Positions 30,801-38,548 of a stretch of DNA of 38,721 bases are shown here, piece by piece. The stretch's first letter is position 1, and each line of letters opens with the position of its first letter. The notes beneath the pieces are model-generated. The model had not been told where the DNA came from and ran no database searches. It saw nothing but the letters and a program-made list of their open reading frames with translations. The position numbers and the translations under genes are program-made. The DNA lies in the NCBI GenBank assembly GCA_945787735.1, contig CALZIQ010000019.1, positions 1-38,721 of the forward strand, given 5' to 3'. Source of the DNA: an uncultured Chromatiaceae bacterium. Lineage in GTDB: Bacteria; Pseudomonadota; Gammaproteobacteria; Tenderiales; Tenderiaceae.

Positions 30801-30965
30801 GCCTGGATATTCGGTGAAGACAATCACCTGCACATCGGATAGATCGGGGATTGCATCCAGCGCAATATTTTTCACTGCCCATACACCGGTGGCTACCAAC
30901 ATCAGCGTGGCGATCAGTACCAGGAATTTGTCGCGCAGAGAGGCGCTGATAATTCTTTCAATCAT
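27816..30965 (-). CDS. cusA: Cu(I)/Ag(I) efflux RND transporter, inner-membrane pump
   Basis: A 1049-residue heavy-metal RND pump that drives Cu(I)/Ag(I) out through CusB and CusC using the proton gradient. It starts [20 protein letters not shown] and has [19 protein letters not shown], the proton-relay region of this family. All three methionine-site segments known from E. coli CusA are kept: [20 protein letters not shown] and [14 protein letters not shown], which favours Cu/Ag over Co/Zn/Cd. The second membrane half has [13 protein letters not shown] and the ending [23 protein letters not shown]. GGAG lies 8 bases before the ATG, and cusB ends 5 bp upstream. The extreme C-terminus is built from a repeat arm. 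Confidence 0.95.
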   Translation of the reverse strand: [1049 protein letters not shown]

Positions 30966-30970
30966 AGCGC

Positions 30971-32326
30971 CTACTCCATCTCCATTTCTGACATGTCGAG
31001 ATCGTTCATTTCCATATCCGACATATCCATGTCACTCATATCGTGCATACCATGGTCCATGGAGCCTGATTGTGCCGCCATCATCTTGGCCGTCGCTTCT
31101 CGCAGTTTGGATTCTGAATCAATCAAAAACTGGCTCGACACCACGACCTGTTCACCGGCACTCACACCCTCCAGCACCTGGGTGTAACCCTCAGCACTGA
31201 TACCCAACCTGACGTCACGCGGCTCAAACGTACCGCCGTCCTTGGCAACGAAGAGTTGTTCGCGGCTCCCGGAACGAACAATGGCCTCGCTTGGCACTAC
31301 CAGCGCATCGGGCTGCGGATCGACATGCAAGATCACATTGGCAAACATGCCCGGTTTCAGAATCAAACCAGGATTATCAAACTCAAGCCGCACCCGCACG
31401 GTTCGTGTCTTGGCATCCTGCGTCGGATGAATGAAAGCGACGTCCCCATCTAAACGCTGCCCCGGGGCAGCCCGCACTCGAAGTTCGGCTCGATCACCCA
31501 ATTTGATCCAGGGAAGGTCATCTTCATAAACATCCACGTAGACCCAAATACTGCTCAGGTCTGCAATCAGATAGATTTCATCCTTGGGTGAAACATATTG
31601 GCCCTCGCGCGCACCGATATTCATCACTCGCCCAGCAAAGGGCGAATGGATATGCAGATTGCGCATCAACTTGCGCGACTGCTCCAGCTCATGGATTTGG
31701 TGGGTCGGCACATCAAACAGATCTAGCCGCTCGCGGGCACTCTGTAATAACCGCTTGGCACTACTTTTCACCTGCGCCGCACTGGTGTTACGTACTACCT
31801 CCCAGTTGGCCAGGGCGACCAAGTATTCCTGTTGGGCGGCAACCAAATCTGGCGAATAGATGCTGAGCAAGATAGTGTCCTGCTTCACCTGGGTACCTGT
31901 TTCTTCAATATTGAGATGCTCGATCCAACCCGAGGTTTTGGGGTGCAGACGCGCCAGCTGTTCCTCGTTGAAATCTACATGACCAAGGGCGTTGATCTGG
32001 CGCGCCAGTGGGCGCTGTTTCACCGTTGCAATACGTACACCGATGTTCTGCACCACCGTTGCATCAATGGTCACAGTGCCGGCCGGCGCATCACCGTTGC
32101 CACCGTCCGTGTACACCGGAATATAATCCATGCCCATCTCGTCCTGCATGAACACTGGCGAGGTAATGGCCGGGTTCATGGGGTTACGCCAGAACAGCAC
32201 CTCAGGTTCAGCCGGCGCCATCTCTTCCGATATCCTCTGCGGCGCCCCCCCAGGAGCTAGTAAATATCCTCCCACAGCACCCAAACCCAACGCTACCAGA
32301 GTCACTATCACAGCTGTTTTATTCAT
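30971..32326 (-). CDS. cusB: Cus efflux membrane-fusion (adaptor) subunit with Asp-Met-rich tail
   Basis: A periplasmic adaptor linking CusA to CusC, 451 residues from ATG 32326. An N-terminal membrane anchor (about 4-23) is followed by a heavy-metal-binding segment (FWRNPMNPAITSPVFMQDEMGMDYIPVY), then the barrel-sandwich and helical hairpin (ARLHPKTSGWIEHLNIEETG, VAAQQEYLVAL) and the beta-barrel (VPSEAIVRSGSREQLFVAKDGG). The C-terminal ~29 residues are a Met/Asp/His repeat (MDHGMHDMSDMDMSDMEMND), echoing the tail of the DUF2231 protein. The ATG lies 8 bases inside the cusC end, with GGAG upstream; the longer open frame to 32380 lies within cusC. Confidence 0.92.
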   Translation of the reverse strand: MNKTAVIVTLVALGLGAVGGYLLAPGGAPQRISEEMAPAEPEVLFWRNPMNPAITSPVFMQDEMGMDYIPVYTDGGNGDAPAGTVTIDATVVQNIGVRIATVKQRPLARQINALGHVDFNEEQLARLHPKTSGWIEHLNIEETGTQVKQDTILLSIYSPDLVAAQQEYLVALANWEVVRNTSAAQVKSSAKRLLQSARERLDLFDVPTHQIHELEQSRKLMRNLHIHSPFAGRVMNIGAREGQYVSPKDEIYLIADLSSIWVYVDVYEDDLPWIKLGDRAELRVRAAPGQRLDGDVAFIHPTQDAKTRTVRVRLEFDNPGLILKPGMFANVILHVDPQPDALVVPSEAIVRSGSREQLFVAKDGGTFEPRDVRLGISAEGYTQVLEGVSAGEQVVVSSQFLIDSESKLREATAKMMAAQSGSMDHGMHDMSDMDMSDMEMNDLDMSEMEME

Positions 32327-33590
32327 CGATCTTCTCCTTTCCTGCCGCGGCGGCCAGTTCGGCCAGGGCCTGATGGGCATTGCTGTAAGCCTGCCAATAT
32401 TGTGTTTCGTAGTTGTGTAAGCTGGTTTGGGCCCGCACCAGCGTGAGAAAGTCCACCTTGTTGACCTGATACCCGGCTAGCAGCGCTTCGACGGTTTGTC
32501 GCGCCTGAGGCAAAACGGAGACATCAAACAATTCGACCTGATCATGGGCTAGGCGATAGCGTGTCATGGCTGTAGCCACTTCTGCTGCCACCAGGGACTG
32601 CGCGTCACGTAACTGTTCTTGGGCGACCATCAACTCAGCACGGCGCTGGTCTTGTGCGCGAGACTGCTTGCGCCCGGCATGCAGGGGCAGACTCATGGAA
32701 AACTGAATCGAAGCTAGGTCATCGCGGCCATCTCGCCTGCCATAAACAGCGCCAACACTGAAATCCGGATATTGTTCCCGCGCGCTCAGGTCACGCATGG
32801 CGCGGGCTGCTTCCACCTGGGCTTGATGTGCCTGCAAATCGGGGCGACTGGCCTGGGCAATCTGCTGCAAGTAACCCATATCCGGCAGTTTGGGCAGAGC
32901 AGTTTGTTGCTGTGAAGGCAGCTGAATAGGTATCAGCGGTGAGCGGTTCAACAAGGTATTGAGCTGGATGACGGTATGCTCTCGCATCTCTTTCAGACGC
33001 AAAGCCTCTTCATCAAAGCGGGCCAGTTCCAATTGGCTCAGCAACACATCCTGCTGCTGAGCCTGGCCGACGGTATAGAGCGTTTGCGCGGTTTCGTACT
33101 GCTGCTGAAACAAGACCTTGTTGTTAGCATTAGCCTCCAGCGCATGATCATAATAGAACAGCTGCCACCAGCGTATTCTGATCTCTCGCACCAATTGCAA
33201 ACGGGCATCACTGCTTCCATGCACGGCTGCTTGGGCACGTTGCTCGGCCACGCCCTCTTGCAAAGCCAACTTGCCCGGATAGGGCAAGGCCTGACTGATT
33301 CCCACCTGAATCTGACTCATGGGATCTTCATCGAGGGAAAAGCTGCCCGTGGGCAGGTTGGCCAGGCCGATGCTCAAACGCGGATCAGGCAGAGCGCCGG
33401 CCTGGGGCACCTGCTCGGCCATCGCCTTAGCCATGGCATTGGCGGCGGCCAGCGCGGGGCTTTGCTCCACTCCAAGCTGAATTGCTTGCGACAGTGATAA
33501 GGTTTTCGTGTCATCCGCGTGCGCAGCGAGTAGAGTCCCTGCCAACGCCAGCACAACGGCAAACAGCCGTTTAAGCGAAACAAACTTCAT
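32319..33590 (-). CDS. cusC: Outer-membrane efflux channel of the Cus system (TolC family)
   Basis: A 423-residue outer-membrane factor with two OEP repeats. The signal peptide (about 1-26, ending LLAAHA) precedes LSLSQAIQLGVEQSPALAAANAMAKAMAEQVPQAGALPDPRLSIGLANLP. Long helices follow with YDHALEANAN, then the second repeat SRPDLQAHQAQVEAARAMRDLSAREQYPDFSVGAVYG. There is no lipobox, unlike E. coli CusC. ATG 33590 has GGAG 7 bases upstream. Its stop overlaps cusB by 8 bp, so the two are translationally coupled. Confidence 0.88.
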   Translation of the reverse strand: MKFVSLKRLFAVVLALAGTLLAAHADDTKTLSLSQAIQLGVEQSPALAAANAMAKAMAEQVPQAGALPDPRLSIGLANLPTGSFSLDEDPMSQIQVGISQALPYPGKLALQEGVAEQRAQAAVHGSSDARLQLVREIRIRWWQLFYYDHALEANANNKVLFQQQYETAQTLYTVGQAQQQDVLLSQLELARFDEEALRLKEMREHTVIQLNTLLNRSPLIPIQLPSQQQTALPKLPDMGYLQQIAQASRPDLQAHQAQVEAARAMRDLSAREQYPDFSVGAVYGRRDGRDDLASIQFSMSLPLHAGRKQSRAQDQRRAELMVAQEQLRDAQSLVAAEVATAMTRYRLAHDQVELFDVSVLPQARQTVEALLAGYQVNKVDFLTLVRAQTSLHNYETQYWQAYSNAHQALAELAAAAGKEKIDE

Positions 33591-33615
33591 AGTGATTCTC
33601 CAAAGCAATATCGAG

Positions 33616-33657
33616 ACGCCTGACTCATCAGGCGTACCATTTACGGCATGGCCGTAA
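33616..33657. other. Two tandem hairpins upstream of cusC
   Basis: ACGCCTGA-CTCA-TCAGGCGT (33616-33635) and TTACGGC-ATG-GCCGTAA (33641-33657) are perfect inverted repeats in the short gap between the small secreted protein gene and cusC. In the transcript they could act as an attenuator or stability element setting relative levels of the two genes. Confidence 0.5.
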
Positions 33658-33665
33658 GGAATGCT

Positions 33666-34034
33666 TTAGAGCTGCCTGGGGGGGCGAATATCGACAGGGA
33701 GATCGATTGAATAGTGAGGAAAAGCTGCAGCAACTGGCTGTGGGGTATCCGGTTTATCGAGCTGTAAATAGCTTCCGACATTCAGCACGGGACTGCAATA
33801 GACACAATCATTGCATGCCCCTTGCCCATCACACTCGGATCCACTTAGATCCATTTCCATACTGTGGTGATCCATGCCTGCATCTGCATGATTATGGACC
33901 ATTATTTGTTTCATCGCCTGTTTCTGTGTTTGTGACGTCATCGTCATGTTATGGGCAAAAGCAAATTCAAGCGGTGCCAGCAACACAGCCAGTGCTAATA
34001 GGGAACAGATGATTTTTTTCGCACGTGACAACAT
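33666..34034 (-). CDS. Small secreted Cys/Met/His-rich protein heading the cus operon
   Basis: A 122-residue exported protein I cannot assign to a family. The signal peptide spans about 1-27 (cut near FAFA/HN). The mature part begins HNMTMTSQ, then has His/Met runs (VHNHADAGMDHHSMEMDLSG) and a Cys cluster CX5CX2CX2C (Cys 68, 74, 77, 80), ending in a Pro-rich segment (DLPVDIRPPRQL). These are plausible Cu(I) ligands. As the first gene before cusCBA it may be a periplasmic copper binder or sensor, taking the place of CusF, which is not found in the window. The ATG has no clear spaced ribosome-binding site, so the start is less certain. Confidence 0.75.
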   Translation of the reverse strand: MLSRAKKIICSLLALAVLLAPLEFAFAHNMTMTSQTQKQAMKQIMVHNHADAGMDHHSMEMDLSGSECDGQGACNDCVYCSPVLNVGSYLQLDKPDTPQPVAAAFPHYSIDLPVDIRPPRQL

Positions 34035-34100
34035 CTCTTTAAGTATATTGCGTCCGAGGATAGATTTAAGTTAACGATGCTTGAACCGATGACTGTATCA

Positions 34101-34113
34101 GACTTGATAAGTC
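34101..34113. promoter_or_regulatory. Palindrome between divergent cus operon and comFB-like gene
   Basis: GACTT-GAT-AAGTC is a 5+3+5 palindrome in the 124-bp divergent intergenic region, about 70 bp from the cus side and 46 bp from the other. It is a candidate operator, but short. Confidence 0.3.
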
Positions 34114-34158
34114 GAGCAAAGTTCCTATTCATCCAGCCGGCACAGACGGGAGTCAACC

Positions 34159-34425
34159 ATGGCCTTCGATTCGGTAAATAACTATTACGAAACTCTTGTT
34201 TTCAAGGAGATCAACAACTGCGTCAAACAGCAGAAACTAAAGGTTGATGACGACTTTCTCGAAGATGTAGCCTGCGTCGCGCTAAACCGCCTGCCCTCAC
34301 GTTATGTGCGCCACCATGTGGACTTGGCTTTTTATCTTACCGCCGACGAACACATGCTGATCAATGAATCTGTAAAAAACGCGGTGGTCGAAGCAATCTC
34401 TTTTGTAGACAAACACCGCCGTTAA
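34159..34425 (+). CDS. ComFB-family protein
   Basis: An 88-residue protein matching the late-competence ComFB family: NNYYETLVFKEINNC at the N-terminus, DFLEDVACVALNRLPSRYVRHHVDLAFYLT in the middle, and a short helical end. It is cytoplasmic and all-helical. Some ComFB-like proteins in other bacteria are reported to respond to cyclic di-GMP or act in motility and competence; nothing in the sequence shows this here, although a diguanylate cyclase gene lies 9 kb away. The ATG at 34159 follows GGGAG. Its stop codon overlaps the end of a decayed gene on the other strand. Confidence 0.82.
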   Translation: MAFDSVNNYYETLVFKEINNCVKQQKLKVDDDFLEDVACVALNRLPSRYVRHHVDLAFYLTADEHMLINESVKNAVVEAISFVDKHRR

Positions 34426-34662
34426 TCGCGCTCCGGTTGCTGCAAAATCTCCAGCGATTGATTCAACACAAACTCACGAAACACGTGCGCTACCGGCGAC
34501 GAGCGTTTGCTTTTGCTTTTGCGGTGCAGCACCTATCAATAGCGCAAGAACGATGCTCGCCACGGCGAGATCGAAACTGCCGCGCTATACCCCCTTGAGA
34601 GACTCGCTCAGGGCTTCGACTTTGGTCAGCTGCTGGGCATCAGCATGCTGCAATGAAACATC
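34422..34662 (-). pseudogene. Probable remnant of a LysR-type regulator
   Basis: On the minus strand the last 37 codons before the stop at 34422 read VLHRKSKSKRSSPVAHVFREFVLNQ plus a tail, which resembles the C-terminal end of LysR-type regulators. An in-frame stop (34533-34535) cuts it off upstream, and other pieces appear in another frame: DVSLQHADAQQLTKV and RGSFDLAVASIV, reminiscent of the ligand-binding domain start. This suggests a gene reduced by frameshifts and internal deletion. The C-terminal match is moderate and the other pieces weak. The remaining sequence to 35048 shows no convincing gene. Confidence 0.4.
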
Positions 34663-35011
34663 TTACGCCCCGCTGGGTAAGAAATATCTTTTTACCTGTC
34701 CATTCGAACAAGAGCATGCCAACTTGTCGCATCTATCTTTTGACGTAGACGCGCTGGCTTGTGAAATCGACGAAGCCAAGGCTATCACCAGGATTGCTCA
34801 CCCAATCGACCAGTTCAACCGCAGCGTTACTGACGATCGCACCAGGCTGGTTTTTTTCATGAGCCTGGCAAGCGGTATCAACCAGGACATGGGGGACGGT
34901 AAGAATCCGCAAATGCAGGACTTTCATACCCCCTGGAATAGCGGCGATCCTGAGCATAAAGCCTTTACCATCCGGTGGAGGTTTTTTATCCTCCTTGCCC
35001 CGCACCTAGTT

Positions 35012-35017
35012 TATAAT
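35012..35017 (+). promoter_or_regulatory. Consensus -10 element upstream of the 106-residue gene
   Basis: A perfect TATAAT lies 32 bp before the ATG at 35049. I find no good -35 hexamer at 16-18 bases, so the promoter is tentative. Confidence 0.35.
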
Positions 35018-35048
35018 CCCCCTACTTGAATACAAACCGGGAAATAAC

Positions 35049-35369
35049 ATGCGCAGCAACAGGACCATTAAGAAGTACGTTGGCATTCATAACGAACTCA
35101 ACGGCGGCATGACCAACACCGGAAAAATCATTCGTGATGCCTGGGTATTTGGCATCATTCCGGAAACCCAAACCTGCGAAGGTTGGCTAGCCCAGGGCAT
35201 TCAGGACCTATGGCAAAAAACCAGTGCCGAGTGGGAAAAATATGGTTTTCTGGTCAACAACCTTCCACCCGAATTGCGCGAACGTTTTGAGCGCATTCAG
35301 TCTGAAGCGGTTGAACGAGCCAAGCAAGCGGGCTGGGATCCGGAAAGAGATGTGGCTGAAGATACCTGA
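35049..35369 (+). CDS. Uncharacterised 106-residue protein
   Basis: I do not recognise this protein. It is soluble with no signal peptide or membrane segment. It begins basic (MRSNRTIKKYVG), with NGGMTNTGKIIRDAWVFGIIPETQTCEGW, then a helical second half LPPELRERFERIQSEAVERAKQAGWDPERD. GGGA lies 7 bases before the ATG and a consensus TATAAT 32 bp upstream. Codon use resembles neighbouring genes, so it is likely a true gene. A hairpin follows it before prsT. Confidence 0.7.
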   Translation: MRSNRTIKKYVGIHNELNGGMTNTGKIIRDAWVFGIIPETQTCEGWLAQGIQDLWQKTSAEWEKYGFLVNNLPPELRERFERIQSEAVERAKQAGWDPERDVAEDT

Positions 35370-35401
35370 CCAACCATAAGCTTAATATGCATATAAGTTT
35401 A

Positions 35402-35422
35402 GCCCCATGATCGAACTGGGGC
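35402..35422 (+). terminator. Weak hairpin between the 106-residue gene and prsT
   Basis: GCCCCA and TGGGGC pair around 9 bases, followed by GCTTCCTT. The T content is poor, so termination may be partial. Confidence 0.4.
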
Positions 35423-35501
35423 GCTTCCTTATCCACGCAAAAAAGCATTCGACTTCAGTGTTATGATTACCCCCTGATCAATACCGTCTTATGTGAAAAA
35501 C

Positions 35502-38354
35502 ATGGCCAATAAAAGAACAAGAAAAACTTTTTTGACTCAATCCAGCAAAAAATGGCACAACACCCTGCTGGCGCTTGCACTTCTAATTTCATGCGCAGGC
35601 GTTTCTCAGGCACTCGCTGATCGCCAGCAGGCCGCCGCATATTACGAAGAAGCCGTGATTTATCATAGCGAGGGTAAACCGGAAGAGGCCATCATTCAGC
35701 TCAAGAATGCCTTGCAGCAGGATGCCAACCTGCTCTCGGCGCGTGTACTGCTTGGCACGATCTATGTGGAAAACGGCTCACCCACCTCTGCAGAAAAAGA
35801 ACTGCGCGAAGCAGAACAACTTGGCGCCGACCGAAGCCTGACCGCCATCCCACTCGCTAAGACCTATCTAAAACTGCTCAAATACGCTGAAATGATTACT
35901 GAACTGCCATTGGAGGACTACCCCGAGTCAGTTCATGGCGAGCTGCTGACATATCATGGCCACGCCTATCTCGAAATGCCCGATTTAAAACAGGCCGAAA
36001 AGATCTTCAAACAGGCCGCCAAACTGCTGCCTGACTCAGCCGGCCCTATTAATGGCATGGCGCTGGTATCACTACGCTCGGGCGATATTGCAAGCGCGAT
36101 CAAGATTGCCGACAAGGCCTTGGTTATCGAGCCTGGAAACATCGAAACTCTTAACGTTAAGGCCACAGCCATTCATGCCGCTGGTGATCTACCACGAGCA
36201 ATTGACAGCTATAGCGCCATTTTGCAGCGCAACCCCAAACACATGAACTCGAGACTGGCGCGAGCCGGGATTTATATCGACCTGCAAGAGCTGGACAAAG
36301 CGGCTGGCGATCTCGATTACATGGAACAAAACTACCCCAAGGAACCACGCGGGACCTATCTGAGAAGCCTTATTTACACATTTCAAAACAAGCCAGAAGA
36401 AACAAAAGAAGCACTACTCAAGACCGCCAATATTCTCGAAGAACTAAAGCCTGAATACCTAGCCCGCAGCCGCCAATATCTAATGCTGGCAGGACTCACC
36501 TACTATGCGCTAGAAAACCTGGAACTTGCCCAAACACACCTGACCAACCTGCTACTGCTCACACCCAAAGCGCTTGGGCCCAAAAAACTGCTGGCATCGG
36601 TCTATACTGCCCGAGGGGATTATGACGAGGTCGTGAGACTTCTGCAGCCAATTGTTGACCGGACCCAGGTGAACGATTACAAAATCCTGACCCTGCTAGG
36701 CAAGGCCTACACTCAACAGAACCGATTTGACAAGGCCACAGCTCTGCTTGAGCGCGCAGTGGCCCTCAGCCACACTGACACCGACCCAAGGCTCTCATTG
36801 GCAATCAATTTTTATAGCGCTGGTGAGCCCGACAAAGCCATCAGCGAACTCTCGGCCGTATTCGAAAAGGACCAAGATCAAATCGCGGCCGGCGCCGCCC
36901 TGGCCTCCATCTACCTGAAACAAAACGCGCCACTCAAGGCGCTGGACCTACTTGAACAGATCATCACTAGCGACCCGAACAACATCACCTACAACAATCT
37001 GATCGGCACAGCCCAGGTGATGGCACAACAGAACGATGCCGCCCGCGCCACCTTTGAAAAAATCGAAGCAATGGCGCCTGACTATATCCCCGTACAAATC
37101 AACCTTGCCCGCCTTGATAACCTGACTGGCAACAGCGACAAGGCACGTGAACGGCTTCGTGCTTTGCTATTGAATAAAGATGCTCCCGCTGACCACATCA
37201 TGCTAGAACTGGCCAGAACAGAAGAAGTTGCCGGCAACATAAACGAGGCAATCCGCTGGGCCGAAAAATTACGCGCAGAAGAAAGCAGCAATCTGGAGGT
37301 GCGGCGTTATTTGATCAACATCTACCACCGCAACAGTGAACTCAACAAAGCGCTCGAAGTCGCGCTTGAGGCCAAACGCCTGGCCCCCGAGCATCTGGAA
37401 ATCATGCAAATCGTTGCGCAAAGCTACATCGCGCTTAACGATGCACGTGCTGCACGCACCGAATTACGTGAAATGAGCTCGCTGGCAGGCTTTGACTCAC
37501 GCTGGCTTTATCGCATCGCCCGGCTGCAATATGAGATAAAAGCCTATAAAGAAGCAGAATATTCTCTGCAAAAAGCCGTACAGGAAGATCCCAATTTCAT
37601 CGACGCACAGATTGCCCTGATCGAAATCCTCACCGGTCTCAACAAACTCGATGAGGCGGAAGAACGCACCAACAGCCTACAGGGCAATCCCAATTTTCAC
37701 GCCACAGACAGATTGCTCGGCGATATAGCTCTCCGGCGCGGCGACTACGACAAGGCCATGACTCTCTACCAGACAGCAATACAGCAAAGCTCCACATCAC
37801 AACTCAATATTAAGCTTTTTCAGGCTTACAGCGCTGCAGGGCAATGGCACAACGCCACCGAGCTGATGAAAAATTGGCTCAAAGATCATCCTCAGGATCT
37901 GGACGGACAACAGGCCCTAGCCGAAGCCTATCTGCGTCAAGGCAAGTTCCAACAAGCTATTACTCAATATGAAGGTGTACTAACACACCAACCTGAGAAC
38001 AGCATTATCATTAGTAACCTAGCCTTCCTCTACCTCAAAACAGGCGATAGCAGGGCACTGCCAACCGCCCAAAAGGCTTACCAACTGGCACCTCAGGATG
38101 CCGCCGTCAACGATACTCTAGGCTGGGTGCTGGTCAATCAAGGCGAGGCGAAACAGGGCCTCCCTTTTTTGCGTGATGCCCACTCGCGTGCCTCAAACGA
38201 CCCTGAAATCCGTTACCACATTGCCGTGGCTCTGGCAGAACTGGGCCGGGATGAAGAGGCCATGAAAGAACTCGAACATGCCCTCTCTGCTTCCTATCCC
38301 TTTGATGGTATTGAACATGCGCGTGAGTTACATAAAAAGCTATCTACAAAATAA
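35502..38354 (+). CDS. prsT: PEP-CTERM system TPR-repeat lipoprotein PrsT
   Basis: A large periplasmic or outer-membrane tetratricopeptide-repeat protein of 950 residues from ATG 35502 (GTG 35493 would add three). The signal sequence has a lipobox LLISC with Cys 31, and also a possible signal-peptidase I site after SQALA. The rest is nearly all TPR helices: QAAAYYEEAVIYHSEGKPEEAI at the start, repeated units such as YDKAMTLYQTAIQQS, and AAVNDTLGWVLVNQGEAKQGLPFLRDA near the end. Length, start motif and architecture match the PrsT family (TIGR02917), found with exosortase systems and thought to aid polysaccharide or protein export. The exosortase itself is not in this window. Confidence 0.88.
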   Translation: MANKRTRKTFLTQSSKKWHNTLLALALLISCAGVSQALADRQQAAAYYEEAVIYHSEGKPEEAIIQLKNALQQDANLLSARVLLGTIYVENGSPTSAEKELREAEQLGADRSLTAIPLAKTYLKLLKYAEMITELPLEDYPESVHGELLTYHGHAYLEMPDLKQAEKIFKQAAKLLPDSAGPINGMALVSLRSGDIASAIKIADKALVIEPGNIETLNVKATAIHAAGDLPRAIDSYSAILQRNPKHMNSRLARAGIYIDLQELDKAAGDLDYMEQNYPKEPRGTYLRSLIYTFQNKPEETKEALLKTANILEELKPEYLARSRQYLMLAGLTYYALENLELAQTHLTNLLLLTPKALGPKKLLASVYTARGDYDEVVRLLQPIVDRTQVNDYKILTLLGKAYTQQNRFDKATALLERAVALSHTDTDPRLSLAINFYSAGEPDKAISELSAVFEKDQDQIAAGAALASIYLKQNAPLKALDLLEQIITSDPNNITYNNLIGTAQVMAQQNDAARATFEKIEAMAPDYIPVQINLARLDNLTGNSDKARERLRALLLNKDAPADHIMLELARTEEVAGNINEAIRWAEKLRAEESSNLEVRRYLINIYHRNSELNKALEVALEAKRLAPEHLEIMQIVAQSYIALNDARAARTELREMSSLAGFDSRWLYRIARLQYEIKAYKEAEYSLQKAVQEDPNFIDAQIALIEILTGLNKLDEAEERTNSLQGNPNFHATDRLLGDIALRRGDYDKAMTLYQTAIQQSSTSQLNIKLFQAYSAAGQWHNATELMKNWLKDHPQDLDGQQALAEAYLRQGKFQQAITQYEGVLTHQPENSIIISNLAFLYLKTGDSRALPTAQKAYQLAPQDAAVNDTLGWVLVNQGEAKQGLPFLRDAHSRASNDPEIRYHIAVALAELGRDEEAMKELEHALSASYPFDGIEHARELHKKLSTK

Positions 38355-38415
38355 ACCACCAGTGCTTCGCCGAAAACCTGTGTCGATTTTTTTTACAACA
38401 CTATCTAAAATTGAT

Positions 38416-38459
38416 CACTGACAACTCTTTGAAATCCGGGAAGCACAGAATTGTCAGTG
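38416..38459 (+). promoter_or_regulatory. Inverted-repeat activator site upstream of a sigma-54 promoter
   Basis: Perfect 9-bp arms CACTGACAA (38416-38424) and TTGTCAGTG (38451-38459) are separated by 26 bp. They lie about 12 bp upstream of a sigma-54 -24/-12 element, as expected for a response-regulator enhancer. PrsR, encoded at the left edge, is the natural candidate binder; this is an inference. Confidence 0.65.
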
Positions 38460-38470
38460 GCTTATATATA

Positions 38471-38487
38471 TTGGCTCAAAAATTGCA
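38471..38487 (+). promoter_or_regulatory. Sigma-54 (RpoN) -24/-12 promoter
   Basis: TTGGCTC-AAAAA-TTGCA carries the invariant GG (38473-38474) and GC (38485-38486) with the exact 10-base separation required. Transcription would start near 38498, about 50 bases before the ATG at 38549. No comparable sigma-70 element stands out here. Confidence 0.8.
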
Positions 38488-38548
38488 GCAATGTTGGTCA
38501 GATAGGTTTATCCGTACATTAGAATGGTACATATATAGGATTTAGATT

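Noticed and set aside
34553-35029. A 158-codon open frame on the plus strand, overlapping a 90-codon frame on the minus strand (34733-35005)
   Set aside because: Neither has a ribosome-binding site, a recognisable motif or a family-like composition; they overlap each other and a likely decayed gene.
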